Assembly (NCBI RefSeq): GCF_024346955.1
Contig: NZ_AP024883.1
Location: 3,348,001-3,412,000 of the forward strand
Length of the DNA: 64,000 bases
Direction: 5' to 3'
Source: Vibrio mangrovi
Lineage (GTDB): Bacteria > Pseudomonadota > Gammaproteobacteria > Enterobacterales > Vibrionaceae
In this document: one piece after another, positions 34,517 through 43,534 of the stretch
How positions within the stretch are numbered: the stretch's first letter is position 1
Layout: each line of letters begins with the position of its first letter
The notes under the pieces: generated by a model
Told to the model about the DNA's origin: nothing
The model's input: only the letters and a program-made list of their open reading frames with translations
Database searches by the model: none
Program-made: the position numbers and the translations under genes

Positions 34517-36166
34517 ATGCGAAACTCCAAAAAAACGGGTTACCGTCTTACCACACTACTCTTTACCAGCCTGTTACCCCTTAGTCTGCCTCAGTTCGCT
34601 ATGGCAGAAACTGTCCCTAATGGCACGATATCACCTATCGTTGATGTGAATTCCGGTTTATGTTTGGGTGTAAAAGGCTCATCAAACTCTTCCGGCGCGC
34701 AGTTACAGATCCAGAACTGTAATGGCTCAGACTATCAAAGATGGCAAGTTTCACTGGATTCATCAAACTGGGCAACGATCAAAAACGTTGGCAGTAACCA
34801 GTGCATTGATGTGACCGATGGCTCAGCCGAACCGGGTACAAACCTGCAACAGTGGGGCTGTAGCGGAGCAGATTATCAGGCCTGGAATATCAGTGCTCAA
34901 GGCAATGGTCAATATGCCATTATATCCAAATACAATGATTTAGCTGTCGATGTTTATGGAGCCAGAACAGACAATGGCTCACGGGTCGTACAGTACACAT
35001 GGACAGGTGCCGATAACCAACGCTGGACATTCCCTGGCTCCGGTTCATCTTCCTCCGGTTCAACCAATACAACCAATACACCATTCGGGTTTGCAACAGG
35101 CACAACCGGTGGTGCCGGTGGTCAGGTTGTCACCGTATCCACACCAAGTCAGCTTGAGAATGCAATCAAGGGGAATGATGCGAAAATCATCCGGGTTAAT
35201 GGCATCATTGATTTCCGTGGAACCCGCACCACTTCAGCAGGCTGTACTTACTCCGATAACTACTGTAGCTACAATGGAAAACAGGAAAAAATTCTCGACC
35301 GGTTAGGTTACTGTGATGGACGTAGCACCTACAACATTACCTATGATGCAGCCGGACCAAGTGGTATGCGTGTCGGTTCAAACAAAACCATTATCGGTGT
35401 CGGTTCAAGATCAGGTATCAAAGGCAAAGGATTCTATCTTCGCGATGGCGTCTCCAATATCATCATCCGTAACCTGTCTATCACTGACATCAATGACGGA
35501 CTGATTTGGGGCGGCGATGCAATCACTGTGGATAATGCCAGCCGCATCTGGATCGATCATAACTATATTGCCCGCATCGGACGTCAGATGCTGGTAACCG
35601 GCTGGGGCACAGCAAAACAGATGACCGTATCAAATAACTATTTTGATGGTACAACAGATTACGGCCACTACTGTAATGCTAAGCACTACTGGACAATGCT
35701 TCTCATCGGTGAAAACCAAAGTATTACTCTGGCAAACAACCGTATCAGAAACACATCCGGACGTGCGCCGAAGATCGATAGCGGTATTGTTCATATGGTG
35801 AACAACTACTTTGATGGCAACTATGCCGGTGGCCTGAGTGGTGGTGATACAAACATCATTATGGAAGGAAACTACTATACACGTTCCAGTGGCTTCTCTC
35901 CGATTGATCAAGTGAAATCAGGAACACTATTTGCTCCACTCAGCTCAACTCTCGGACAAGCAAATTCCAGCTGTTCAAATGTACTCGGCCGCTCCTGTGT
36001 CGAAAACTACGATGAAAACGGACAGAAAAAATTTGCCATCAGCGGTAACGTTATGAGTGCAGTCAACTCAAACGGTAGCTGGCGCTCAGGAGTCAGAGCA
36101 ACAAGACCGGTCAGTACTTCTGCGGTACGTAGCTTCAACTTTGGTCCTCAGGGCAATATTAACTAA
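34517..36166 (+). CDS. Secreted pectin lyase-type PL1 enzyme with N-terminal ricin B lectin domain
   Basis: A 549-residue exported protein expected to cut pectin by beta-elimination. ATG 34517 has TGAGGA ten bases upstream and begins a signal peptide (1-30, ending PQFAMA). Residues about 36-165 are a ricin-type beta-trefoil with three QxW repeats (QRW, QAW, QRW), a carbohydrate-binding CBM13-like module, followed by a Ser/Thr/Gly linker. The rest is a PL1 beta-helix with NDGLIWGGDAITVDNASRIW, DHNYIARIGRQ, NTSGRAPKI and VHMVNNYFDG. These motifs are closer to fungal pectin lyases (EC 4.2.2.10) than to bacterial calcium pectate lyases. Likely exported through the type II system in this window. 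Clear terminator downstream. Confidence 0.9.
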   Translation: MRNSKKTGYRLTTLLFTSLLPLSLPQFAMAETVPNGTISPIVDVNSGLCLGVKGSSNSSGAQLQIQNCNGSDYQRWQVSLDSSNWATIKNVGSNQCIDVTDGSAEPGTNLQQWGCSGADYQAWNISAQGNGQYAIISKYNDLAVDVYGARTDNGSRVVQYTWTGADNQRWTFPGSGSSSSGSTNTTNTPFGFATGTTGGAGGQVVTVSTPSQLENAIKGNDAKIIRVNGIIDFRGTRTTSAGCTYSDNYCSYNGKQEKILDRLGYCDGRSTYNITYDAAGPSGMRVGSNKTIIGVGSRSGIKGKGFYLRDGVSNIIIRNLSITDINDGLIWGGDAITVDNASRIWIDHNYIARIGRQMLVTGWGTAKQMTVSNNYFDGTTDYGHYCNAKHYWTMLLIGENQSITLANNRIRNTSGRAPKIDSGIVHMVNNYFDGNYAGGLSGGDTNIIMEGNYYTRSSGFSPIDQVKSGTLFAPLSSTLGQANSSCSNVLGRSCVENYDENGQKKFAISGNVMSAVNSNGSWRSGVRATRPVSTSAVRSFNFGPQGNIN

Positions 36167-36208
36167 GGCAAGCTCAATTCAACTGAACATCACTGCGATG
36201 TCAGACTC

Positions 36209-36243
36209 CACCTCAGCAGACCACATATCTGCTGAGGTGTTTT
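36209..36243 (+). terminator. Terminator after the pectin lyase gene
   Basis: CACCTCAGCAGA (36209-36220) pairs perfectly with TCTGCTGAGGTG (36228-36239), followed by TTTTC. Confidence 0.92.
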
Positions 36244-36326
36244 CTATTCTGTGTCCGCACATTTGAGCCTGTTTTCTTTTCCCGCAGTTACAGCAATCTC
36301 TTCAGACAGGTGAATTAGCAGCCAAA

Positions 36327-36384
36327 ATGGAACCGGTTACAGAAACCGGTTCCATTCAGGACTCAATTCTTCTATACTGAGTCC
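36327..36384 (+). promoter_or_regulatory. Two inverted repeats before the GH1 gene (AACCGGTT type)
   Basis: ATGGAACCGGTT (36327-36338) and AACCGGTTCCAT (36344-36355) form a perfect 12-base inverted repeat; each arm holds AACCGGTT, the core of many LacI-family operators. GGACTCA/TGAGTCC (36359-36365 / 36378-36384) is a second hairpin. The GH1 start is 42 bases further. No LacI-family gene is nearby. Confidence 0.55.
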
Positions 36385-36425
36385 CGACAGATGACAAATT
36401 CATATGAAAACAGAGGTATAGACGA

Positions 36426-37862
36426 ATGGGACAGAATAAGTTTCCGGATAATTTTCTGTGGGGCGGCGCAGTCGCAGCTCATCAGGTTGAAGGTGGATGG
36501 GATCAAGGCGGCAAAGGCCCGAGTATTGTTGACGTTTTGTCAAAAGGTGCTCACGGGGTTGATCGCATCATTACCGATGGCATCGAAGCCGATATCATGT
36601 ATCCGAATCATGAAGCCATCGATTTCTACCATCGTTTTAAAGAAGATATCGCCCTGTTCGCCGAAATGGGGTTTAAATGTTTTCGCACATCAATCGCCTG
36701 GACACGGATCTTTCCGAACGGTGATGAAGAAACACCGAATGAAGCTGGTCTGCAATTCTATGATGAATTATTCGACGAGCTGCTCAAATACAATATTGAG
36801 CCGGTTATTACTCTGTCTCACTTTGAGATGCCACATCACTTAGTGAAAACATATGGTGGCTGGCATAACCGTAAAGTCGTTGATTTCTTTGTACGTTTCA
36901 GCGAAGCCGTCATGAGCCGCTATCAGAAGAAAGTGAAATACTGGATCACCTTTAACGAAATCAACAACCAGATGAACTGGAAATATCCACTATTCGGCTA
37001 CTGTAACTCTGGTGTGATTTATCCGGAATTTGACCACCCTGAGCAAGCGCTGTATCAGATTGCTCACCATCAGTTTGTTGCCAGTGCGAAAGTTGTGAGT
37101 CTCGGCCACAAAATCAATCCGGATTTCCAGATCGGCAGTATGATCCATATGATGCCGATTTATCCGGCTACCTGTAAACCTGAGGATATGTTGCTGGCTC
37201 AGGAAATCATGCGCCAGAAATACTTCTTCAGCGATGTACAAATTCGCGGTCACTACCCGCACTATATTAAGAAAGAGTGGGAGCGCAAAAACATTACCGT
37301 TGAAATGCACCCGGATGATGAAGCAACACTTCAGGCCGGTTGTGCCGATTATCTGGCAATCAGCTACTACATGACCAACATTATTGAAGCTGAAGATCAG
37401 AAAAACGATTCTGAAAACGTATTTGGCGACAAAACAAAACTTAATCCTTATCTGAAAGCCTCAGAATGGAGCTGGCAGATTGATCCTGCGGGCCTGCGTT
37501 ATGCGCTTTCCGAACTGTTCGAACGGTATGAAAAGCCAATCTTCATTGTCGAGAATGGCTTCGGTGCAGTAGACCAGCCAGAAAATGATGGCCTTGTGAA
37601 TGATGACTATCGAATCACCTATCTTGGCGAACACATCAAAGAAATGAAGAAAGCCATCACTTTAGACGGTGTTGATGTGATGGGTTACACACCCTGGGGT
37701 TGTATCGACTGTGTATCTTTCACTACCGGCGAGTATAAAAAACGTTATGGTTTCATCTATGTGGACCGCCATGACGACGGTAGCGGAGACTTTTCCCGTT
37801 CGAAGAAGAGAAGTTTCGACTGGTATAAGACCGTTATTTCCTCGAACGGAGAAACTATCTAA
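36426..37862 (+). CDS. 6-phospho-beta-glucosidase, glycoside hydrolase family 1
   Basis: Cytosolic GH1 enzyme of 478 residues, most likely hydrolysing phosphorylated beta-glucosides such as cellobiose-6-P or aryl-beta-glucoside-6-P after PTS import. The acid/base glutamate is in WITFNEINNQ, the nucleophile in IFIVENGFG. The region SFTTGEYKKRYGFIYVD carries the Ser-Lys-Tyr-type phosphate pocket typical of 6-phospho-glycosidases. No PTS subunit or regulator gene is adjacent, so the importer must be elsewhere. It has its own palindromic upstream region and a terminator. Confidence 0.92.
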   Translation: MGQNKFPDNFLWGGAVAAHQVEGGWDQGGKGPSIVDVLSKGAHGVDRIITDGIEADIMYPNHEAIDFYHRFKEDIALFAEMGFKCFRTSIAWTRIFPNGDEETPNEAGLQFYDELFDELLKYNIEPVITLSHFEMPHHLVKTYGGWHNRKVVDFFVRFSEAVMSRYQKKVKYWITFNEINNQMNWKYPLFGYCNSGVIYPEFDHPEQALYQIAHHQFVASAKVVSLGHKINPDFQIGSMIHMMPIYPATCKPEDMLLAQEIMRQKYFFSDVQIRGHYPHYIKKEWERKNITVEMHPDDEATLQAGCADYLAISYYMTNIIEAEDQKNDSENVFGDKTKLNPYLKASEWSWQIDPAGLRYALSELFERYEKPIFIVENGFGAVDQPENDGLVNDDYRITYLGEHIKEMKKAITLDGVDVMGYTPWGCIDCVSFTTGEYKKRYGFIYVDRHDDGSGDFSRSKKRSFDWYKTVISSNGETI

Positions 37863-37895
37863 CCGAGGTCTCATTCAATCTCTTTTTCCACATTG

Positions 37896-37926
37896 AAAAA
37901 ACCGGTCTGAATACAGACCGGTTTTT
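37896..37926. terminator. Bidirectional terminator between GH1 and chemoreceptor genes
   Basis: AAAAACCGGTCTG pairs with CAGACCGGTTTTT around AATA; A-run and T-run on both sides suit both convergent genes. Confidence 0.9.
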
Positions 37927-37946
37927 ATATCAGCTCGTCCCGCTCG

Positions 37947-39620
37947 TTAAACCGTAAACCGATCGACTAACGACTTCAGTTCTCTGACCTGATGACGCAG
38001 GTCGTCACTCCCTTTACGGTTTTCGTCCGCCACACCGGCAACCTGTGAACTCTGATCTGAGATAATGACCACCCGTTCAGAAATTTCCTGACCAACCTGA
38101 CTCTGTTCCTCAGTTGCTGTAGCAATCAGGGTATTCATATCCATAATCATACTGACTGAATTCAGGATCTCTGTCAGAGCACGACTTGCCAGATTAGCTT
38201 TTGTCACCGTATCTTCACTTTGAGTACGACTATCCTGCATGGACTGTACCGCTTCATGGGTCGCGTCTTTCAACTGTTCGATAATGCCATGAATCTCTCC
38301 GGTACTTTCCTGTGTCCGGCTGGCAAGTTTTCTGACTTCATCAGCAACAACCGCAAATCCCCGGCCCTGATCTCCGGCCCGGGCAGCTTCAATCGCCGCA
38401 TTCAGTGCCAGTAAGTTTGTCTGTTCAGCAATGTCCTGAATCACATCCAGAGATGAGGAAATACCTTCCACATTGTGCTCCAGTTTATCCATGACCATGC
38501 CGGCAAACTCTAATTTTTCAGCTAATACGGCTACGGAATCAACTGCAGATCCCACTGTTTCCATCGCTTCTTTGGCTTTTTCATCAGCAGTTTCAGCAGC
38601 AGTTGCAGCACCGGATGCATTCTGTGAAATCTCCCGGGCAGTTGCCGTCATCTCAGTCACAGCTGTTGCAACCTGTTCGGTTTCTTCTCTTTGCGTACTT
38701 GATAAATGATCAACCTGGTTGGCTCTGCCAAGTATCTGCTCCGTTTCTTCACCAATCACATCACTACTGGCTCTCAATTGGCGGATAATATCCTGCAGAT
38801 TAGCAACAAACTGGTTGAAGTTCTGACTCAACGCCGCATATTCAGGGATCTGATAAGCTTCCATCCGAGCGGTCAAATCGGCATCGCCACTGGCGAACAT
38901 TTCAATAGAATGATCAAATCTTTTCAGTGGCAGCAAAATACTGCGGCTAATCAGCAACGTAAAGACAGCCACAAGGCAGACCATCCCGCCACCCACAGAG
39001 ATCATCCACCACAGACCTTTTTTCATTTCCTGATCAGAAATTGATGCCATCTGTTTAGTGGTTGCTTCTACATCATCGATATAGAAACCCGTACCGATGA
39101 TCAAATCCCACTGGGGTTCGTAAACAGAATAACTGAGTTTTTCACTGGCTTCTTTCTCGCCGGGTTTCGGGAAGAAATAACTTGAATATCCTCCGCCCTC
39201 ATTCTCTTTCGCCTGACGAATCAGATTCTGGATCAACAGATTTCCTTTCACATCTTTCAGATCCCAGAAATTTTTACCGATTCCGGATTTCGATTCACCC
39301 ATAAAGATACGAACACCTTTACTGTTATACCCAAACACATAACCGCTCTTACCAAAGTGAATCCGGGACAATTCATCAATGACCTGTTGCTGATCAGCCT
39401 GACGAGCTTTTAATGATGCCAGAGAGGAAGTCACAATATCGATGTACGATTTTAACTCCGATCTTTTTTGTTCAGAGAGTTGCTGATGAATCAACTGCTG
39501 CTGGGTATGGTTGAGTGTTGAGATTTGCTTGTATGCGATAAACATCATCCCTAAGGTGATGCATAACAGGGGAATCATTGAAAGGGCATAAACCCGGAAT
39601 TTAATCGTTAGTTTGGACAT
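37947..39620 (-). CDS. Methyl-accepting chemotaxis protein with Cache sensor
   Basis: A 557-residue inner-membrane chemoreceptor. First membrane segment about 8-30, a periplasmic single-Cache-type sensor (about 35-185, with FGKSGYVFGYNSKGVR and YEPQWDLIIGTGFY), second segment about 190-212, HAMP about 213-265, and a long cytoplasmic signalling hairpin with the conserved tip NLLALNAAIEAARAGDQGRG. ATG 39620 is chosen because GAGGAAAG lies eight bases upstream. The ligand is unknown; the position next to sugar-polymer genes may be coincidental. Confidence 0.93.
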   Translation of the reverse strand: MSKLTIKFRVYALSMIPLLCITLGMMFIAYKQISTLNHTQQQLIHQQLSEQKRSELKSYIDIVTSSLASLKARQADQQQVIDELSRIHFGKSGYVFGYNSKGVRIFMGESKSGIGKNFWDLKDVKGNLLIQNLIRQAKENEGGGYSSYFFPKPGEKEASEKLSYSVYEPQWDLIIGTGFYIDDVEATTKQMASISDQEMKKGLWWMISVGGGMVCLVAVFTLLISRSILLPLKRFDHSIEMFASGDADLTARMEAYQIPEYAALSQNFNQFVANLQDIIRQLRASSDVIGEETEQILGRANQVDHLSSTQREETEQVATAVTEMTATAREISQNASGAATAAETADEKAKEAMETVGSAVDSVAVLAEKLEFAGMVMDKLEHNVEGISSSLDVIQDIAEQTNLLALNAAIEAARAGDQGRGFAVVADEVRKLASRTQESTGEIHGIIEQLKDATHEAVQSMQDSRTQSEDTVTKANLASRALTEILNSVSMIMDMNTLIATATEEQSQVGQEISERVVIISDQSSQVAGVADENRKGSDDLRHQVRELKSLVDRFTV

Positions 39621-39912
39621 AACACTTTCCTCAGTATCCATTCTGACAAAAGCCTATGACGTCGCAGTGAAAGTGTTATTTTTATCGTTTCACAAAAGTA
39701 TACTACCTCATGAAATACATTGTTATTGTCAGTTTTGTCACACTGCCGCACAACAGTGATATATTAAAGATAGATGAATATTGAGTAATACGACATCATT
39801 GACTACCGTAAATTTTTGGTCACATTACACAAACAGCCATTAACCTTTCTGCTGTTTTTCGCTAAGGTATCAGCCCATCAATGAAACACTCGCAGAACCA
39901 ATCCAGCCGCTT

Positions 39913-40392
39913 ATGAAAACAAATCTGATTACCCGTGAAGGCTATAATCGCCTCAAACAAGAGCTCGATTTTCTCTGGCGGGAAGAACGCCCGGAAGTCA
40001 CCAAAAAAGTAACCTGGGCTGCCAGTCTGGGAGACCGCAGTGAAAATGCAGATTACCAGTACAACAAAAAGCGCCTCAGAGAAATTGATCGCCGGGTCCG
40101 TTACCTGAGAAAACGTCTGGAGCAGGTCAAGATCATCGATTATTCACCACAGCAGGAAGGAAAAGTGTTTTTTGGTGCCTGGGTCGAAATTGAAAATGAC
40201 ACGGGTGAGATAAGACGATTCCGGATTGTCGGGCCGGACGAAATCTACGGCGACGTTAAAGACTATATCTCCATCGATTCCCCCATGGCCCGGGCCCTGC
40301 TTAAAAAAGAAACTGATGATGAATTCACCGTTGAAACCCCACAAGGCCCGAAAGAGTGGTTCATCAACCAAATCGAATATACTCAGGATTAG
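39913..40392 (+). CDS. greB: Transcription elongation factor GreB
   Basis: Rescues backtracked RNA polymerase by stimulating cleavage of the extruded RNA. The 159-residue product has an N-terminal coiled coil (about 1-78) whose tip carries the acidic catalytic region SLGDRSENADYQYNKKRLRE, and a C-terminal FKBP-like domain with FGAWVEIEND and SIDSPMARALLKKETDDEF. Length and start match E. coli GreB. It precedes tex, as in many gammaproteobacteria. Confidence 0.96.
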   Translation: MKTNLITREGYNRLKQELDFLWREERPEVTKKVTWAASLGDRSENADYQYNKKRLREIDRRVRYLRKRLEQVKIIDYSPQQEGKVFFGAWVEIENDTGEIRRFRIVGPDEIYGDVKDYISIDSPMARALLKKETDDEFTVETPQGPKEWFINQIEYTQD

Positions 40393-40490
40393 ATACATTG
40401 ATCTGGAAATCCCGGAGCGTTGCCCCCATATTTGCTGATATTATTATCCGCCCCTGATGGCGGATGAGCTAACTAAAGAGAAGAACACGG

Positions 40491-42809
40491 ATGAGCCAAG
40501 CTATCTGTCATACTATCGCTTCAGAGCTGAATGTCCGCCCTGAACAAGTTATTGCTGCTGTTAACCTGATTGATGATGGTAGCACCGTACCATTCATTGC
40601 CCGTTACCGGAAAGAAGTCACCGGCGGGTTGGATGATACCCAGTTGCGAACACTGGATTCGCGCCTCTCCTACTTGCGGGAAATGGATGACAGACGTCAA
40701 ACCATTCTGAAATCAATTCAGGAGCAGGGAAAACTGACCTCTGAGCTGGAGCAGGAAATTCTTCAGGCTGACAGTAAAACCCGTCTGGAAGATCTCTATC
40801 TTCCGTACAAACCTAAACGCCGGACAAAAGGTCAGATTGCTATTGAAGCCGGTCTGGAACCGCTAGCCGATCAGTTATGGGAGCAACCTCAAACATATCC
40901 GGAAGATGCGGCACAGGCGTATCTTAATCCCGACAAAGGGATTACCGATACAAAAGCTGCTTTAGACGGTGCCCGCGCGATTATGATGGAACGCATCGCC
41001 GAAGATGCCAACCTGCTGGAAAAGCTACGTCATTATTTGCTCAAACATGCCGTACTGGTCTCAAAAGTGATCGACGGAAAAGCTCAGGAAGGAGAAAAAT
41101 TCAAAGACTACTTCGACCATCAGGAGCCCATTAGCAAAGTCCCGTCACATCGGGCGCTTGCGATGTTACGTGGTCGTAATGAAGGGATTCTGTCACTGGC
41201 GCTCAACGCTGATCCGGAACAGGAAGAAGGTGGTCGCGGCTCTTACTGTGAAACACTGATTGCTCAGCACTACAAACTTCACCTCAGTGATGCTCCGGCT
41301 GATTCATGGCGTCAGCAGGTTATTAGCTGGGCATGGCGCATCAAAGTATCCATGCACATGGAAACCGAATTAATGTCGGCCATGAAAGAACGAGCCGAAG
41401 TTGAAGCGATTGATGTATTCGCAACGAATCTGAAAGACTTGTTGATGGCTGCCCCGGCAGGACCACGGGCAACACTGGGACTGGACCCGGGTCTGCGTAC
41501 CGGCTGTAAGGTGGCTGTCGTTGATGCAACTGGAAAAGTACTGGCGACAACAGCTATCTATCCTCATCAGCCACAGAAACAGTATGAAAAATCAATTGAG
41601 ATTATTGGTAGTCTGATTCGTCAGTTCAATGTTGATCTGATTGCTATCGGTAATGGGACGGCTTCCCGAGAAACCGACATGTTTGCAGCAGATCTAATCA
41701 AACGCGGTAACCTGAAAGTACAAAAAATTGTGGTCAGTGAAGCCGGCGCATCGGTGTACTCTGCATCGGAACTGGCAGCCAAAGAGTTTCCTGATTTGGA
41801 TGTATCGCTGCGCGGGGCGGTTTCTATCGCCCGGCGTTTACAGGATCCTCTGGCAGAATTAGTGAAGATCGACCCGAAATCAATCGGTGTTGGCCAGTAT
41901 CAGCATGATGTGAATCAGTCACTGCTGGCAAAACGTCTGGATGCCGTCGTCGAAGACTGTGTAAATGCGGTTGGTGTAGATGTCAATATGGCTTCTCCGG
42001 CACTGCTGACCCGGGTCGCAGGATTATCGGCGACACTCGCTGAAAATATCGTTGCTTTCCGTAACGAAAACGGCCGCTTTGAAAGCCGGAGCACGCTGAA
42101 GAAAGTTCCACGCCTCGGTCCAAAGGCTTTCGAACAGTGTGCCGGATTCCTGAGAATTATGAACGGGAAAAATCCGCTTGATGCTTCGGCCGTTCACCCG
42201 GAAGCATATCCGGTTGTTTCAGCCATTGCGAAGAATAATCAGCAGGAAATGAAATCACTGATCGGCAATACGGAATTCCTCAGAACCCTGAATGCGAGGG
42301 ATTACACCGATGATCACTTTGGCCTTCCTACTGTGACCGATATTATCAAAGAGCTGGATAAACCCGGCCGGGATCCACGACCTGAATTTAAAACAGCAAC
42401 ATTTGCCGATGATATCCATGAGATCGCTGATCTGGAGCCAGGAATGGTTCTCGAAGGGGTTGTCTCCAATGTCGCCAACTTTGGTGCATTTGTTGATATT
42501 GGTGTTCATCAGGATGGACTTGTCCACATCTCTGCATTGACGGACCGGTTCGTTTCCGATCCGAGAGAAGTGGTCAAAGCCGGAGATATTGTTAAAGTAA
42601 AAGTCATGGAAGTAGATGTCGCGAGAAAGAGAATCGGCCTCTCAATGCGCCTGTCAGATGAACCCGGTCAGGCCAGTCGCCCGGCAACACGTAATCAGAC
42701 ATCTTCCCGCGCCTCTCAACCTCAGAAGAAGACACGCCGTGAAGCTCCGGCGTCAAATAGTGCCATGGGCGGAGCATTTGCTGCGGCCTTCGCCAAAGCC
42801 AAAAAATAA
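40491..42809 (+). CDS. tex: RNA-binding transcription accessory protein Tex
   Basis: Cytosolic nucleic-acid-binding protein of 772 residues. Visible regions are the N-terminal helical part (PFIARYRKEVTGGLDDTQLR), the YqgF/RNase H-like domain around TLGLDPGLRTGCKVAVVDATG, a helix-hairpin-helix segment (NAVGVDVNMASPALLTRVAG) and a C-terminal S1 domain (about 645-725, VSNVANFGAFVDIGVHQDGL). The last 50 residues are a basic, low-complexity tail. Probably acts in transcription or RNA quality control. The gene is 98 bases after greB and ends with a strong terminator. Confidence 0.95.
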   Translation: MSQAICHTIASELNVRPEQVIAAVNLIDDGSTVPFIARYRKEVTGGLDDTQLRTLDSRLSYLREMDDRRQTILKSIQEQGKLTSELEQEILQADSKTRLEDLYLPYKPKRRTKGQIAIEAGLEPLADQLWEQPQTYPEDAAQAYLNPDKGITDTKAALDGARAIMMERIAEDANLLEKLRHYLLKHAVLVSKVIDGKAQEGEKFKDYFDHQEPISKVPSHRALAMLRGRNEGILSLALNADPEQEEGGRGSYCETLIAQHYKLHLSDAPADSWRQQVISWAWRIKVSMHMETELMSAMKERAEVEAIDVFATNLKDLLMAAPAGPRATLGLDPGLRTGCKVAVVDATGKVLATTAIYPHQPQKQYEKSIEIIGSLIRQFNVDLIAIGNGTASRETDMFAADLIKRGNLKVQKIVVSEAGASVYSASELAAKEFPDLDVSLRGAVSIARRLQDPLAELVKIDPKSIGVGQYQHDVNQSLLAKRLDAVVEDCVNAVGVDVNMASPALLTRVAGLSATLAENIVAFRNENGRFESRSTLKKVPRLGPKAFEQCAGFLRIMNGKNPLDASAVHPEAYPVVSAIAKNNQQEMKSLIGNTEFLRTLNARDYTDDHFGLPTVTDIIKELDKPGRDPRPEFKTATFADDIHEIADLEPGMVLEGVVSNVANFGAFVDIGVHQDGLVHISALTDRFVSDPREVVKAGDIVKVKVMEVDVARKRIGLSMRLSDEPGQASRPATRNQTSSRASQPQKKTRREAPASNSAMGGAFAAAFAKAKK

Positions 42810-42833
42810 CCGTACTGCACGTCTTATCTCCAC

Positions 42834-42870
42834 AAAAAAACGCCCACTTCCGCAGAAGTGGGCGTTTTTA
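42834..42870. terminator. Terminator after tex
   Basis: CGCCCACTTC (42841-42850) pairs with GAAGTGGGCG (42855-42864) around CGCA, flanked by seven A and five T. Works in both directions for convergent tex and the leftward small gene. Confidence 0.93.
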
Positions 42871-42904
42871 TTAAAGCAATATTGCCTGCCACAGTAAAAT
42901 ACGG

Positions 42905-43381
42905 CTACAACACTGCTATCACTTCCGAAGGTGTGTTTGGAGCAATGGCATGTCCATAATGATATTTAATCACAGTCCGCCTTCGCGCCATCTTCCCTTC
43001 GGTTATCGCAGCATCAATGATGTGTTTGGGTAACCGGAACCGTATTGCATAGCCTTTGCCCTGATCTTTACTGTAGGTCGATAATGCCAGCAATCTGAAA
43101 AGCCGCTCAAGCTCATTTTGAGCTTCTTCCGCATGGGAAGAATCAATCTCCTGTTCCTGATCTGAATCAATCTCATACTGAGGATGCTCCGCCGGTTCCC
43201 AGGAAGATCGCTTGCGCCGCTTATCATCGGTTTTCAACCGACGCTCTGCGTTGGTCTTTTCCAGTTGTACGGTTGGTACGACAGGTTCTCTGACACGATT
43301 ATCATGTTCAGCCTGTTCCGTCTGCACATTCACCGATGGGGCGATAAGTGGCACACTTATATTATTTGGTGACACAATCAT
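42905..43381 (-). CDS. Conserved Vibrio hypothetical protein
   Basis: A 158-residue soluble protein that I recognise only as a Vibrio hypothetical found between tex and bioH. No catalytic motif or membrane segment is visible. Residues 1-90 are polar and probably disordered, with KTDDKRRKRSSWE and an acidic stretch DSDQEQEIDSSHAEE. Residues 95-158 look folded (LERLFRLLALSTYSKDQGKG, AIRFRLPKHIIDAAITEGKM). ATG 43381 is chosen for its excellent AAGGAGG site eight bases upstream; the same frame is open a little further. Function unknown. Confidence 0.75.
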   Translation of the reverse strand: MIVSPNNISVPLIAPSVNVQTEQAEHDNRVREPVVPTVQLEKTNAERRLKTDDKRRKRSSWEPAEHPQYEIDSDQEQEIDSSHAEEAQNELERLFRLLALSTYSKDQGKGYAIRFRLPKHIIDAAITEGKMARRRTVIKYHYGHAIAPNTPSEVIAVL

Positions 43382-43534
43382 TGCCGAAACCTCCTTCAGC
43401 ATCGCCCAGCCCATCCGGTTTTCTGAGAAACCTGATGAGTTAGAACCTATATCGACTCAACCATTTAAACATTTAGCAACAAATGGTGATATTTTAAACA
43501 ATATGACAGAATACTGACATTCGCCAAACTTTGC

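Noticed and set aside
40446..40465. Small hairpin ATCCGCC/GGCGGAT between greB and tex
   Set aside because: Seven-base stem without a T-run; too little to call a terminator.
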